A stretch of DNA of 64,000 bases from Paraescarpia echinospica (GCA_020002185.1 CM034537.1:66272866-66336865); one strand, 5' to 3'; shown: positions 11,600 to 25,403, counted from the first letter of the stretch. A program made the numbers and translations. Notes: generated by a model from the letters alone, not told the origin.

Positions 11600-14500
11600 G
11601 CGATCAGTGGGTTAGATACAACAAACGGTGGCGCCTCATCTCGGAGACTGGCCAGTTAGGCTAATTAGAAAAAGGGTCTGTTCTCAAACGTATGGTAGGG
11701 GAAGGTTGGGACCAATGAACAATTTTTCATATTTTCAGCGATAAATAAAAAAGCACTTTTAATTTTTAACATTGGAATTGCACTATCATGTAAATGTGCA
11801 TGTTCTCCAAATTAAGGGGTCGAGGAATATGTGAGGCAGGGATATGTCAATTTCTAAATGCCAATTAGTGGAAGCATGTGGAAGCATCCTCGCAAGCCAG
11901 GGCTGTTTTCCATGCAAAACTAGCCCCGGCAGATCTCCTACGCGAAGTGCGGAAGTTAGCTGAGACAAACTAGTAATTGACTTCGCCAGTCACGACTGCG
12001 TCACCCGTGAGAACAGCGCAAATCGCAGTATATAATGATCTGTTCGCCCATTAGCATGAGCAGCTGAGCGGTATTGTGTATTCAAATAATTGCTTTTACT
12101 TCCTAAACATGTAACATGAGCCACGGTTGGCTGAAATTAGTTTTATTATGACCACCTGACCTGCCGACAACCACTGATCTATAGTGAGCGATTTCATAGG
12201 CTGAGCTTAAATTCAGAGTTTCGCAAAGCGATCAGCCGGGGGGGGGGTACTGCTGGCTGGCACTGATGTAATCAGCAGCAACGACCCCTTGCGCGCGAGG
12301 ATGTATGGAAAGGTTTCAGGGCAAACGCGATAAACGTCATTATTGAAATTTCTAAACGTTTGTTTAGACACACGTTGAGCTAGGATACTATCTAATTTAT
12401 ACAAAAACGCAAAAAATCCCCATGAAACGATATGCACAAACGTCGTTTATGGTTGGGTAACGTTTTTGTCAGGAAAGCAATAGGGATCCACTTACTCTCT
12501 CAGTCCTCTTCGAGCCCTAAGAGGCACATCAGGCATCGACAAGAGAACGTCACTGATGTCGGTCGGCACCCTGTGCGTTGATCGTTCTCCACGCCAGCTG
12601 GCAGGCCTGCAATTTCTTTTCCATTGTTAATTTTCAAGTCTCTTTCGGGCGTTCTCGTCTCCGTCTTCCGTCCGCTGTCCAGCATAGACCAATCTTGGGT
12701 ATTGCATGTGTAAGAGGGCATTCGGCAAATAAAAATCTGCACACATAGATATGAGCAAAACGTCTCCAAATGACCAATAGTAATATATACTGGTGTCACA
12801 GTTGCAACATAATAGTTTTATTTGATGAAAACATAATACTAGTGCTTTAATATACATTGTGGGGTCAAAAAGGCACTCGCAACTTGACATGGTTGAAGAC
12901 TGTTTTGATTACAACATTAATGCTTGTACCAAAAGCAATGTGCAAAATTACTAAATATGATCAGGATTTATATATTTCGAAAAGCGCCGCTATAACACAG
13001 TATTTAATTTGGCTAAAGGTTTTAATACAGCCCGTAAAGTAATTCAATCAGTTAATTGGTGTCCCAACAGCAGCAACACATTACAATGCTGCTAAAACGT
13101 TACACTGTTACCTTGATGGATGTTTGTTTGACAAAATAGGCACCCGTGGCCTCGTAGAAAGGTGCCAAGTGTCTCAACATGACCAGAAATAATACCTCTA
13201 TGTGTCAGAATGATAGTATGCTTGAAACAATCACGTTCGCTCTCTGGTACGATTATTTTAGGAGAAAAAACATATTTGACCATTGTTCAAGGTCATTAAA
13301 TATCAATAAAAATGGCAATTTCTTATTGCTAGAAAATATGAAAATGCATTTATAAGGATTGCCATAAATTAGTATTCCATGGCTACAGGAAAACATTGGC
13401 TCTCAATATAAGGAAAAGTTAAAAATACCCACCACAAATATTTCACAAACACACTGACTTGATTACAATTGTTTCACGTTGCTGAGCTTTCTGGATGGTT
13501 ATACAATATATGTCAGCGCTATTTTTGGAACATTCAGAAAGTTTATTGTGCGTACGTGATGGGGCTGTTTTACTCCAAGAGACCGCGCTGCCCCAGTCTA
13601 CCCTACTCTGTTTCTGCAACAGTCATCGCAGGACACCGTGTAATAACAGACATTTGTATTCCCACCATTGGCCCCACAATTAATGAAATAAAATCACAAG
13701 CATTAGTGGCTTGTCGTCCACTCTTCGTCCCGTGGAATATGACATCACAGACAGTATTGGCCAACCCACTCCTGACCAAGACGACCACCACGTAGCGTTT
13801 ATGCAAACTAATCATTTGCAACCATAATTAATGTTTTATAACATTCCAAAGTTGAATATAGTTAATGTTAATTGAATAAATAGTTGTGATTGCGTTCTTC
13901 AGTGTTTGAGTTTAGTTAATCAAACAGATTTTTCGTTTTCCAACAATGTAGCTTTTTGTACGTGTGTGTGTGTGTGTGCGCGCGCGCGTGCGTGCGTGCA
14001 TTTATGTATGTATGTGTATATATATATATATAATACACACACACACACTCACACACACTCACACACACACACACACACGCACTCAGTGTTAGCTGTCGAT
14101 GCTTTGGGTTTCAATTGCATTAATCAACAGTTACATTGTCTCTCGTGGTCAAACAGTTTGTATCAGAAAAGCGACTATGTAAAAGTGGGCTGTATGTTCT
14201 CTGAATTGCTTACCACCACCGAATGCCACGAATTGTAAATGAATGTGAACAAGTTGGAACCCATTTTCGTGTTCTAGTCTGCCTTAATTTTTATGGAGGA
14301 TCGCTGGTTATTATGGGATCAGCATTTCATTGCGTGCCCGAACTAAAAGAACAAACCCTAATGTTCATGGAAGGGATCATACCGCAATTTCAAATGACAA
14401 TGTCAGTCAAAGAAGCCATTGATTTGTTATAAAGCTGGGCTATATTACACTTATTTTGGCGAGGTAAATCATCTTAACCTCTCAAAAGGAAGGAATCAAT

Positions 14501-15550
14501 TTCTGAGGTTGCTATTAAGATTGGTTGTGTTCTTATTGCAGAAAAATCGAATATGGCTGCCAAAATGACGTCGAAATGCTAAAAAATTGTGCTCTCCGAC
14601 AAATATGTTTTTCTGGGAAGCGAAGATCACCATGCGCGTGGGGAGCCTGCCATCAAATCCCTCTTGTCAGGTGCTCTCAAACTGCTTGAGCTGCTCCTTG
14701 TTGATTTCATTGCAGTGATAACATTGTGACAAGTGCAGCATACTATACAGTTATAGATCACACAGTTTGACATACCAATGCTCTAGCTATGGCATTATCA
14801 AGATTCTGAGACCATAAATGACCTTAACCTTTTCCTTACAGTGTGAGTTTGACCTTCAGGTGTACAGATGATTTAGGTATTTGGATTCATCATCACCAAA
14901 AAAACCATGAAAGATGCTTAACTGCATCTTTAATGCTCAAATTTTAAAACATTTTAAGGTTTTCGGGACCTAAAATTACATTGACCTTGACCTATTTGAC
15001 ACGACCTTGCCTTCTAAGCATCGCCAAACATACCCTAACGAAATAAACATCCTGAAAAACATGATTTTGACACCAACATCATCACTCTATCTCATATGGT
15101 TCCTAAGTTATGAGGATTTTAAGGATTTTTTTGCGTCTCGGCGGTCATTTTGGATTTGTATGCATAGGACTGCGTTGAAACATCAATTTCACGGCAGAAA
15201 CGGATTATCTGACCCCAAAAACCTATGTTTAATCTCCGAGATTACCTTCCTTGGTCAATTCGTTTAGCAGTTATGCCATTTCTAGCATTTCGGCGGCCAT
15301 CTTGTCGGCCATCTTGGACCCAGTGTATTTTTTTATTAGATGACATGAACTAATAAAAATTGAGACTATTCTCACAGTTCAAGGCAAGTTTCCCAGCTCC
15401 CTTCGTATACCAACATCAAGTTTACACTAATACGGTATCCATGTTTTCCAATCTGTCTACACCACTTGAAAAGAACGAAGAGTAGTGTCCGTTTGCTGAT
15501 GATATCATGCCGCACATACGTTCTATGGAATAGGTCAACCATGGATATTC
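11600..15550. other. Intergenic, no gene recognised
   Basis: Upstream of SSR3. I see AT-rich sequence, the GT/AT/AC microsatellite at about 13,962-14,080, and a stretch at 14,450-15,330 containing repeated 'gcggccat' and 'ggccatcttg' phrases, suggestive of an old dispersed repeat. Short open frames here show no domain I recognise. Confidence 0.4.
13962..14080. repeat. Compound self-complementary microsatellite
   Basis: (GT)n and (GC)n/(GTGC)n, then (AT)n, then (AC)n follow each other, so the left half is largely complementary to the right half around the (AT)n core. Confidence 0.9.
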
Positions 15551-15559
15551 CCCAGGTTG

Positions 15560-16110
15560 GAACGCTGTGGCAAGAATGCAGAATGCATGGATGGTGATAT
15601 TTTCCACAGAGGACGACGTAGTCGTTGGCTTGCGAGACGACAACATCGGTGCAAGAGCCAATAAGACCGTAGGCTTCTTGCGGAGGAACTTAAAAATAGG
15701 GTCGACCTCCATCAAGCAAACAGCCTATAAGTCCTTTGTAAGGCCCATCCTAGGGTACGCCTTAACGGTATGGGACCCCCATACCCAACGCGCCATAAAT
15801 AAAATTGAGGCTATACAACGAAGAACTGTCAGGTATGTCCTTAGACGCTACCATAACACCTCTAGTGTCAAGGCCATGCTTGAGGAACTGCAGTGGCCCT
15901 CTCTACAACAACGCCGCCAAATAGCTAGACTGACCATGCTGTATAAAATCCACAACAACCACGTCAGGGGTCAGCACACTGTCAGTTTTCCCATTGGCGA
16001 ACATGTTAATGTTTTGTGTGATTATAAGAAAACGTGACCTATAAAGTTTCTTCAACTTCTCACCTGCTGTTATTATCATCTCATTGACATGCTGGTAGAG
16101 TTTAGTCAAA
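15560..16110 (+). mobile_element. 5'-truncated LINE fragment (RT C-terminus)
   Basis: The open frame from about 15,640 encodes the post-catalytic region typical of CR1/L2-group ORF2: KTVGFLRRNLKIGS, YKSFVRPILGYALTVWDPHT, IQRRTVRYVL, ELQWPSLQQRRQIARLTMLYKI. No palm motif is present, so only the 3' part was inserted or retained. Confidence 0.85.
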
Positions 16111-16114
16111 ATCT

Positions 16115-16948
16115 AATATCTCTAGCTCTTGCAAAATGCCTGTATGTATGACACCCGTCAATATTTACAAGTGGATGCAGGCAGTAATCCGGCTAAAGTG
16201 TCAACTAGCCAACTTGCTGCTAGATACCCTTCCGCTTAGTAAAATCAGCTAAAAAGACACCATTTTACTGTCAACAGCTTCTACAATCACATCTAGAAAT
16301 CTGACTACTCAAATGCACTTATGTCAGAGCAAGTGAATATTGTAAAAAGTAATTTCTCAAAAATATACTGCACTCTTTCGTCTGTAACCAAGCAGGAAGT
16401 CTAACAGTGTCCTAACCCCGTCAGTGTCACTGGACTGGAGAGTAAGCTGAAGCCGCCAACACCACGCCAACGACACGGCCACAGTCATCAGTTCTAGCAG
16501 CCACAGTGTCGCACTCAGTACCGTAAGCACTCGTTCCTGCCCAGAACCACCAGGAAATGGAACGACTTCCAGCGCCAGTAGTGGAGGCCAACACAGTCGA
16601 CATTTTTGTGTCAAGGATCACCAGATTGACATTCAATTGCTACGGTTTTTGCTAGAGAGCAGTAGAAAATTAGTATTGATGGTAGGTTTGTAGTTTTTTT
16701 CGTTTTTGTTTTTCTGTCTGTTTTGTTTTGTTCTCTTGGGCCTGACACTGCCTTATGCATGGTTAGCGACGGCTAACCACTGGCATAAGAGGTGAAGAGC
16801 GAACGATGGTAGCCTGCCGGCAGCTCCACTACAGTTAGGGTTTATTAGTACGGTGTATTTTTATCTATTTTGTTGGAGGTAGGTTTTTCTTTTCAAATGC
16901 CAGATCCCCAGAATAGTGGCCGAATAATCAGATATTGATTGTGGCCAC
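16115..16948. other. Spacer, nothing recognised
   Basis: No convincing gene or RNA. Short open frames at 16,357-16,636 show no known domain. Confidence 0.35.
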
Positions 16949-17899
16949 TTAAGGGTCATTCTCCCAATTCGGTACATATTGTCGAATTATTTTCACATTT
17001 TTCAAAACTACTACAATAATAAAAAAACACTTATTTATTTTATCAAACATCATTGGAATACATATTTTCTAAATGTGCAGGCTTACACTGTCTGCATTGT
17101 GGAGTAATTTAATGCAGAGGTGCACATGCCACACATGCATATGTCAACTCTGTTACTGACATCTGAGCATCTAGTGTGGTATATATTTTTCATACAACAT
17201 TCATTATGATATCATTACTGTAATCATTGTGTGTCCCATGTCCAGTAAAAAATAGTAAAAAAAATTAGATCAATATTTTGTGCTTAATTTGTTAAGTTTA
17301 CACTGCCTTTTAGTACACGTGCATTCTTGGAAGCACCTATCACATCGTGATTCAATGTTACCCTGCCAAGCTGTAAACACTATATTTCACTGTTCAGAAA
17401 TGTGACACAATACACATATGGATATATGACAACAATTGTTATAGATGTATTACTTGAATATGTTTACATATTATTAGTGATGGTAACAGAGTTGACTTGG
17501 CAGTAGCAGAGTTGACTTGGCAATAACAGAGTTGACATTAAAATAACACAATCGTAATCAATAGCTAAATAAGACATATAGTACCACGGACTGTTGCAAT
17601 CTAGTGTAGTTATATATAGTGCACACAATCATACATCATAACTGCTAATCGAGTGTTTATACATTGGTATTGCCGGCAACAGAGTTGACTTAAATGGCAG
17701 TAACAGAGTTGACACTAAAATAATACAATCGTAAACAATGGCTACGTTAAACATATAATACTATGGATTGTTGTAATCTAGTGCAGCTATAACCAGAGCG
17801 CACAATTATACACCATCATTGCTATCACATTATGTATATACAGGTAGCACATATTATGAAATGTTGTACCCATAAACATGCAGCATAACACATACATGA

Positions 17900-19632
17900 T
17901 TAGTTGTGTGTGATGACTTGGTGTAGCTTCATGGTTCCTTGCACTGCTGGTACGTTCTGAGGGACGGCTGCTTCTTCCACTTCATCTGCCTCTACGAAGA
18001 AGAGCTTGGTCGATGTTTCCGGGCTCAGTGCCATGCATAGATGGGCTGCGTCAGGGATGTCATGCCCTAGGCTGATTAATTTGTCGGCCTTTCGTATGAT
18101 GCTATCCGGGGCCCCTTTTCTGTGACTTACCTCCCAGAAGTTCAATGACCCTGCCACTATTGTCCTCATTTTGGTTCTTGGTGTATTCATTTTGCCATCC
18201 AGAACAGCTTGTCGAGCCCGTTGGTACCGCTTTTTGTATTTTGCGGTCAACCGTTCTTGCTTGTTAATGGCCTGTTAATGGCCTTTTCCAAATCTCGGTA
18301 ACATTTTGCATTTTGCCTTTTCTGGACTTGTTTCCGTTGTCTGCAGATGGATGAGGACGTCATTAGCACGTATTGCATTCTAGAAAGACTAGAAACGAAT
18401 AAAACAATGTTTTAAAAACGGAGGTACTACAATATACTGATAGAGAAGCGAACAAGTGTGTGCGCGTATGTATTGTTGTGTGTCTGGCGTCACTGGTGAA
18501 TATTATATCATATATATATATATACATATATATAATTATTAATGTGTGTGTGCGTGCGTGTGTGTATCTTTAAATCTACCGAACATGTCCCTAGTATCCA
18601 AAGTTGTGTCTTAATTTGGTCCAGAAAATAGTTGGATTAGCTTTAATCGCAGTATTAATAGCATGTTCAGACGGATCTCTCTGTGCTCTTTCTGGACATA
18701 GTTGATTTTCTTATGTGGTGTATATATTTCTTATGTGGTGTATATATGTATATATATATGTATATATATTATATAATTATACATGCACACACACGCTCGC
18801 ACACATGCACGCACGCACACACACACACACACACGCACACACATTTACCTTGAATCTGATTAATTTGATGGTTCATTTGCATCATGGGGAGCAGTTGGAG
18901 GTGTTAGATGTCTCTCTTTATCTTTCCCCTTGACCTCCTCTGTGCATCTCGCCACCGCTTCCGTACACTGCGCTTGGTTCTTTCTGACAGTTCACTAATT
19001 TGCTTCACTTTTCCCGTCGGTGTCTTCTTTTCCCATGCCAGCCGCTCTTTTATCTAGATATATTTGTTTCCGTTCTGGATCCCCATCCAGCTGAGCAGCA
19101 TACCGCCTGTGTTTCAACTGCAGACAATGGCTTGGCTGCCACTGTAAACAAAGTGAAAGAACACCGTTCATTTTAGATTTGTTTAAATACAAATGAACTT
19201 AAAATGGCAAGCATTCGTAGATAGAATATATAATAAATCATGATAATGGCACACTGATGTCAACCCTGTTACCATGAATAGGTAACAGAGTTGACAGTAA
19301 CAGGGTTGACAACCATGATGCAATGCATCTAATACAGCAGTTCATGCAGCCATATTGTCACTTAATCACTGTTTCCCGCCACAGTGCAGTGCATTGCCAT
19401 AACAAGACTGAGTAACGCTTTGGTATGATGGTTACATAATGTTTATCTTTGGGTAACAGTGTTGACATAATATAATTATATTATTGTATGTGATACTAAA
19501 AAGGGGTAATTTAATTCATATTAAGACAGACAGAAGCACATACCTTCTCTCCATTTAAGGAAGTCATAGTCTGCTGCCACCTGGTGCTCAATGCGGTACT
19601 GTACAAAGATCTTGGCTTCTTCCATAATTAAA
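17900..19632 (-). pseudogene. Decayed multi-exon gene inside the TTAA element, function unknown
   Basis: Exon-like blocks on the minus strand. About 19,632-19,545 starts ATG (MEEAKIFVQYRIEHQ) and ends at a GTATGT donor. About 19,143-18,850 follows a TTTACAG acceptor and encodes a basic, coiled-coil-like stretch including TKRSVRKRWRDAQRRSRGK and an LTPPT motif, then a GTAAAT donor. About 18,400-18,135 encodes KYKKRYQRARQAV and ends at GTAAGT. A tandem 11-bp duplication around 18,257-18,280 and at least two frame changes in the second block break it. It resembles a multicopy arginine/lysine-rich family in aquatic invertebrates whose role I cannot name. It may be an accessory or captured gene rather than the transposase. 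Confidence 0.5.
18530..18850. repeat. AT and CA microsatellites
   Basis: (AT)n and (GT)n at 18,513-18,565; (TATA)n then (CA)n/(GCAC)n at 18,720-18,842, inside the TTAA element. Confidence 0.85.
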
Positions 19633-20194
19633 TTACTATAGAGTAACAGAGTTGACCCACTGTTTGGGGACATATGAAAATAGTTTGAAATTTGATAAAT
19701 ATATAAATAATATGCCTATATAGATCCAAGTCAGATACTTTTGGGATATTTTACTAGATGGTGATGATTATCAAACAATATTACCATTAAACGTGTTTCT
19801 GCCTCCGAGACCGTAGGACACAGATTTAGATTCAGGGACATGACATTTTTGCCACCCACATCATATAATACCTAGTTTTTCTTTAACACAAATTACTCAA
19901 ATTATTGTACAATATATAAATTAATAAAGATAACATATATGTATACCCATAACTGATGTGTTATTGCCCTTGGTATCTGCAGGACACTGAAAATGCACCA
20001 TACGTTTCTGGGACTTCAATATGTACCGAATTGGGAGAATGACCCTTAACGGAAGAAGACGGAAGAAGAGAAGATGATAGCACGCTGGAAGAAGACTTTC
20101 TGACAAAAAGTTCTGACAGTGCTCTCACTCTCCTCATCCCAATATATTGTTGTGGAGAGTTGGCATTTCTACAAGGGTCAACATTAAAACCAAG

Positions 20195-20262
20195 ACACAA
20201 CATACACACGCACGCACGCACGCAAACACACCCACACACATATGTATATATATATATATATA
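20195..20262. repeat. CA/AT compound microsatellite
   Basis: CACACGCACGCACGCACGCA followed by (CA)n and (TA)n. Confidence 0.85.
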
Positions 20263-20559
20263 TTGGATATTGCTGGTGACCTGCGATGTGGTGTAGCTGT
20301 GACAAATCCTCGCATATAAAATCTTATTAAGAAGATGTAACGTCAACCATACACATAAAGTATTGCTTGTTATACGTTTTACCACATTTAAAGGTTGGGA
20401 AGCCAGATGTAGCTAATGCTATATTACTAATAAATAGATCAACTATGCAACTAGATGTTTTTTGAAATATGTCCTTTTCTCGAATTAATTTAACACTAAC
20501 TAATACTAACTATTATCTACTACTGACCCTAACCTCAACCTCTGCCGTGCCTGTCGGGA

Positions 20560-21900
20560 AAGAAGTGTCTGAGTGTAGCGTGATGAGATCCGGAGTAAAC
20601 GCCTACATTGCGCCTCTAACGAATTTGCTCAACCGACACGACGTACAACGCCATCTGTACGTCGATGAAACGCAGTTATACGTCGATTTTCCACAGTTTG
20701 AGCATACAAATGCTCTCATCAGAATGGAGGCTTGGATCAGTGAAGTTAAAACGTGGCTCTATGACAACGGACTGGTTCTCAACGAGAGCAAAACGGAAGC
20801 AATTATTATACGTTCATCGAACTTGCGAAGACCAATACTCATTGTTCATGTCGACATATGCGGACAATATGTAGAGACATCGACCATCGTCCTTGCCTTT
20901 TGGCGTTTCAATCGATGCTGATTTAACGATGGCGAAGCAGGTGGCAAATGTATGTCGAAGTGCTTACTACTATCTCTCGAGAATTGCTCGTGTACGAGAG
21001 GTATTGACGACCAGTGTCTGCAAATGTCTTGTCCATGCACTTGTGACATCCAGAATTGATTATGGAAATGCGATGATCTTTGGCATACCCGACCGTCTGC
21101 TGTAGCGTCTAGAGAGAATCCAACGGTCAGCTTCTCGTATTGTGATGCGACTTCGACGAGGTGACCGGCGATCTATCACTGCGGTCCTACAACAACTACA
21201 CCAGTGAGAAAGCGCATCGAGTACAAGTTACTCATGGTTGTGCACACGGCACTGTATGCAGGCACGCCACTGACGCCAGTGTATCTCGCGTCACTGTTAC
21301 ATCGTCACTCACCACGCAGGACCCTACGCTCAGGCGGTGGTCTGCTTCTGGATGTCCACGCGTGACCCTAGAACGTTATGGTCGCCGGGCGTCTGCATGT
21401 GCTGGGCCAACATTGTGGAACTCTCTGCCTCTGGAACTACGCGCGATTGAGAACACTAGGCAGTTTGGAAAATTATTGAAGACATTTCTGTTCTCAAACT
21501 AATATAATCAGACATCATTTAACCTTTGCATTATTCATGTATATCGTTTTAATAAATTTTTAGTCTTATTTATTTCAGAATCACATTTTATTATCTAATC
21601 AACTTATTTACTATAATTTAGGCTTTTATTTTTATTTTGTTATCCAATATGTTCAGCTGTTCAGCACTTTTGCTAATCGCCTACTTATCATTGCATTTAC
21701 CCGTAATTTTACTATACATAGGTTTATCTATCTATATATATATATATATATATACTAGGATTTTGCTTCCTAATTTTATTAATTTTATTTCTCTTAAATG
21801 CGTTTTTTATGCTTCTTAGATGATTGCCGATTGCGATTTGTAAACACCAGTGAACGGGTCATTAGTCCCGGATTTGATGGTGTATAAATAAAGTTTATTA
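20560..21900 (+). mobile_element. Degraded LINE fragment (RT palm to 3' end)
   Basis: The plus strand encodes a degraded palm, YVDETQLYVDF, so the usual catalytic Asp pair reads Asp-Glu. Then come WLYDNGLVLNESKTEAI, CKCLVHALVTSRIDYGNA and a C-terminal GPTLWNSLPLELRAIENT...LLKTFLFS. At least three frame changes (near 20,880, 21,105 and 21,300) and an in-frame TAG near 21,103 make it inactive. A probable 3' UTR with AATAAA lies at about 21,885. Confidence 0.85.
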
Positions 21901-21904
21901 CTTC

Positions 21905-23305
21905 TGCTGCCCAAAATTCTAACTATGTATAATAATAATCATCAATTTAATTAATGATGAGATTTACATTAACCATTTATTCGCCTCGTTTGATTGGTTT
22001 GGTTCCAATAATTAAGCAAAATGTCCTAATTGCAAAGGTCAATAATGTCCCAAAACAGCATGGTTAGCCAACAAAAGGATAAGGTTATCCAAGAGAGAAG
22101 CTAGTATTGATCTATTCGACCACTAGGTGACGCTGTAGCTTACCAGGAGCACTGTTCAATTAACACTATCACTAGGGACGAGTACATATAATTATTGAAA
22201 CCAAAACAACGGTTAGGGTTAGAGTCAGTGGTAGATAATAACTTAGTATTGGTTAGTGTTAAGGTTACACTTCCAATGATTACGCAATCGACAGCTCTCC
22301 CATGTCAGAACGTTTCCAGGGCCTCAAGTAGTGTATGTATACAGTGTATCACAAATGTATACACAAGTGCACAATTTGTGTGCTTATCTGCCTAAAAGGT
22401 TGAGAGGTGGCAGACATCAATAGACCACGTTAGGGTGTTTTTTTGTGTGGTTTAAGCGAATAGCGGGCCAACCGTTGGGACAGTAATGCTAAATATTATC
22501 CCGTCTAGTTACAATTTTACATTATAGATATGTACTACACAAATATATGTCAAACTGAGTATAACATTATATCGTACATTACATATATAACCGAAAGATA
22601 ACGGAAATTTGAACATAATTATTTTAACCTACTTTGTAGGCATGGTCTTCAATGCTATAATTTATTTATTATTAAATGCATTTAATTATTAATATATTAT
22701 AATGACATGTACATGGTGGTCATCTTAAGCTATTTCTCGTCTCAACTGATTCCATTCTTTTGATGCCATGATTAAAATCTCTAATACCAGCAAATTGTCA
22801 TACATGGTCGACCATTGGGTGGCGCTGTAGGCCACCAATGGGTGCTGTTCAGTTGGAACTCTTTCAACACATCTCTGGGATTCCATGTAGTATGTGTATG
22901 CAATTGTATACGCAAGTGCACAATTTGTCTGCTAATTTTCCTAGATGTCCGCTAGGTGGCAGGCTTCATTTTATGCTATACGACGTTACTGTGTGTTCAC
23001 TGGTTTAACCGAATAAGGGGCCAAGAAACGGGGCAGTAATGCACCAAGTTGCACAAGCATGTCAGTGTGTGTGTGTGGGGGGGTGCGTGCGTGCGCCGTC
23101 CGTGCGTCCGTGCGTGCGTGTGTGTGTAATGGATATTCTAGTACTTAAGTCAATGTTAATTCACCAGAGGCCACTAGGGGGTAGAGGCCACACCCTGCTA
23201 GTCGAGCTGGACCGGTCAGCTACGTTACCAGGCGCAGTTTGCCCCGGGGCAATGACAGAGACACACACACAAACCCACTTGTAGAGTCTCTGGGCCAGGA
23301 GGTTC
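21905..23305. repeat. Old duplicated spacer with two diverged repeat copies
   Basis: No gene recognised. 22,105-22,486 and 22,803-23,043 align: both have 'ggtggcgctgtag' or 'ggtgacgctgtag', 'acacaagtgcacaatttgt' or 'acgcaagtgcacaatttgt', and end in 'gggacagtaatgc' or 'gggcagtaatgc'. A (GT)n/(GCGT)n run lies at 23,066-23,129. Confidence 0.6.
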
Positions 23306-23309
23306 GACT

Positions 23310-25389
23310 AGGACTGTAATTCACTGGTATTATATCAATCAATTGTGTGTAATACTAGACATATGAGCACACTGTCTGTATCATGTCCTACAATGGGAGG
23401 ACTGTAATTCACTGGTGTGTATTATATCAATCAATTGTGTGTAATACTAGACATGTGAGCACACTGTCTGTATCATGTCCTACAATGGGAGGACTGTAAT
23501 TCACTGGTGTGTATTATATCAATCAATTGTGTGTAATACTAGACATGTCAGTACACTGTCTGTATCATGTCCTACAATGGAAGGACTATAATTCACTGGT
23601 GTGTATTATATCAATCAATTGTGTGTAATACTAGACATGTGTGTACACTGTCTGTATCATGTCCTACAATGGCAGGACTATAATTCACTGGTGTGTATTA
23701 TATCAATCAATTGTGTGTAACACTAGACATGTGTGTACACTGCCTGTATCATGTCCTACAATGGGAGGACTATAATTCACTGGTGTGTATTATATCAATC
23801 AATTGTGTGTAATACTAGACATGTGAGTACACTGTCTGTATCATGTCCTACAATGGGAGGACTATAATTCACTGGTGTGTATTATATCAATCAATTGTGT
23901 GTAATACTAGACATGTGAGTACACTGTCTGTATCATGTCCTACAATGGAAGGACTGTAATTCACTGGTGTGTATTATATCAATCAATTGTGTGTAATACT
24001 TGACATGTGAGTACACTGTCTGTATCATGTCCTACAATGGCAGGACTGTAATTCACTGGTGTGTATTATATCAATCAATTGTGTGTAATACTAGACATGT
24101 GTTTACACTGTCTGTATCATGTCCTACAATGGAAGGACTGTAATTCACTGGTGTGTATTATATCAATTAATTGTGTGTAATACTAGACATGTGAGTACAC
24201 TGTCTGTATCATGTCCTACAATGGCAGGACTGTAATTCACTGGTGTGTATTATATCAATCAATTGTGTGTAATACTAGACATGTGAGTACACTGTCTGTA
24301 TCATGTCCTACAATGGCAGGACTGTAATTCACTGGTGTGTATTATATCAATTAATTGTGTGTAATACTAGACATGTGAGTACACTGTATGTATCATGTCC
24401 TACAATGGCAGGACTGTAATTCACTGGTGTGTATTATATCAATCAATTGTGTGTAATACTAGACGTGTGAGTACACTGTCTGTATCATGTCCTACAATGG
24501 CAGGACTGTAATTCACTGGTGTGTATTATATCAATCAATTGTGTGTAATACTTGACATGTGAGTACACTGTCTGTATCATGTCCTACAATGGCAGGACTG
24601 TAATTCACTGGTGTGTATTATATCAATTAATTGTGTGTAATACTAGACATGTGAGTACACTGTCTGTATCATGTCCTACAATGGGAGGGCTGTAATTCAC
24701 TGGTGTGTTTTATATCAATCAATTGTGTGTAATACTTGGCATGTGTATACACTGTCTGTATCATGTCCTACAATGGAAGGACTGTAATTCACTGGTGTGT
24801 ATTATATCAATCAATTGTGTGTAATACTTGACATGTGAGTACACTGTCTGTATCATGTCCTACAATGGGAGGGCTGTAATTCACTGGTGTGTATTATATC
24901 AATCAATTATGTGTAATACTAGACATGTGAGTACACTTTCTGTATCATCTCCTACAATGGGAGGACTATAATTCACTGGTGTGTATTATATCAATCAATT
25001 GTGTGTAATACTAGACATGTGAGTACACTGTCTGTATCATCTCCTACAATGGAAGGACTATAATTCACTGGTGTGTATTATATCAATCAATTCTGTGTAA
25101 TACTTGACATGTGAGTACACTTTCTGTATCATGTCCTACAATGGGAGGACTGTAATTCACTGGTGTGTATTATATCAATCAATTGTGTGTAATACTAGAC
25201 ATGTGTGTATACTGTCTGTATCATATACTACAATGGGAGGACTGTAATTCACTGGTGTGTATTATATCAATCAATTGTGTGTAATACTAGACATGTGTGT
25301 GTACTGTCTGTGTCATGTCCTACAATGGGAGGGCTGTAATTCACTGGTGTGTATTGTATCAATCAATTGTGTGTAATACTAGACATGTG
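23310..25389. repeat. 92-bp satellite, left block
   Basis: About 22-23 head-to-tail copies of a ~92-bp unit starting GGACTGTAATTCACTGGTGT and ending GTATCATGTCCTACAATGGG. Copies are very similar, differing mainly at single positions. The block stops in mid-unit at CATGTG (25,384-25,389), where the large palindromic element begins. Confidence 0.97.
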
Positions 25390-25403
25390 AGTAGTAATAT
25401 ATG

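Larger units (their letters stand above)
17142..19655. repeat. Interspersed 14-bp motif GTAACAGAGTTGAC
   Basis: Copies with 0-2 changes occur near 17,145 (inverted), 17,480, 17,505, 17,525, 17,678, 17,698, 19,257 (inverted), 19,283, 19,300, 19,452 and 19,641. They cluster toward both ends of the 3.1-kb element, as transposase-binding subterminal repeats do. Confidence 0.75.
16953..20045. mobile_element. TTAA-flanked DNA transposon with 29-bp TIRs and its own decayed gene
   Basis: TIRs are perfect over 29 bp: 16,953-16,981 (starts GGGTCATTCTCCCAATT) and its reverse complement at 20,017-20,045. TTAA flanks both sides (16,949-16,952; 20,046-20,049). The interior holds about eleven copies of a 14-bp motif near GTAACAGAGTTGAC, microsatellites, and minus-strand exon-like pieces. 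The target site suits the piggyBac or Kolobok superfamilies, but I recognise no DDE transposase from either. Confidence 0.8.

Noticed and set aside
13469..13821. Overlapping ~60-110-codon ORFs on both strands
   Set aside because: Unsupported by splice sites, domains or codon pattern; likely chance.
16680..16900. tRNA-like or SINE promoter look of the stretch around GTTAGCGACGGCTAACC
   Set aside because: I could not find a convincing A box plus B box at proper spacing.
23310..25389. CRISPR-like array of regular repeats
   Set aside because: Head-to-tail 92-bp satellite without unique spacers, in eukaryotic DNA.
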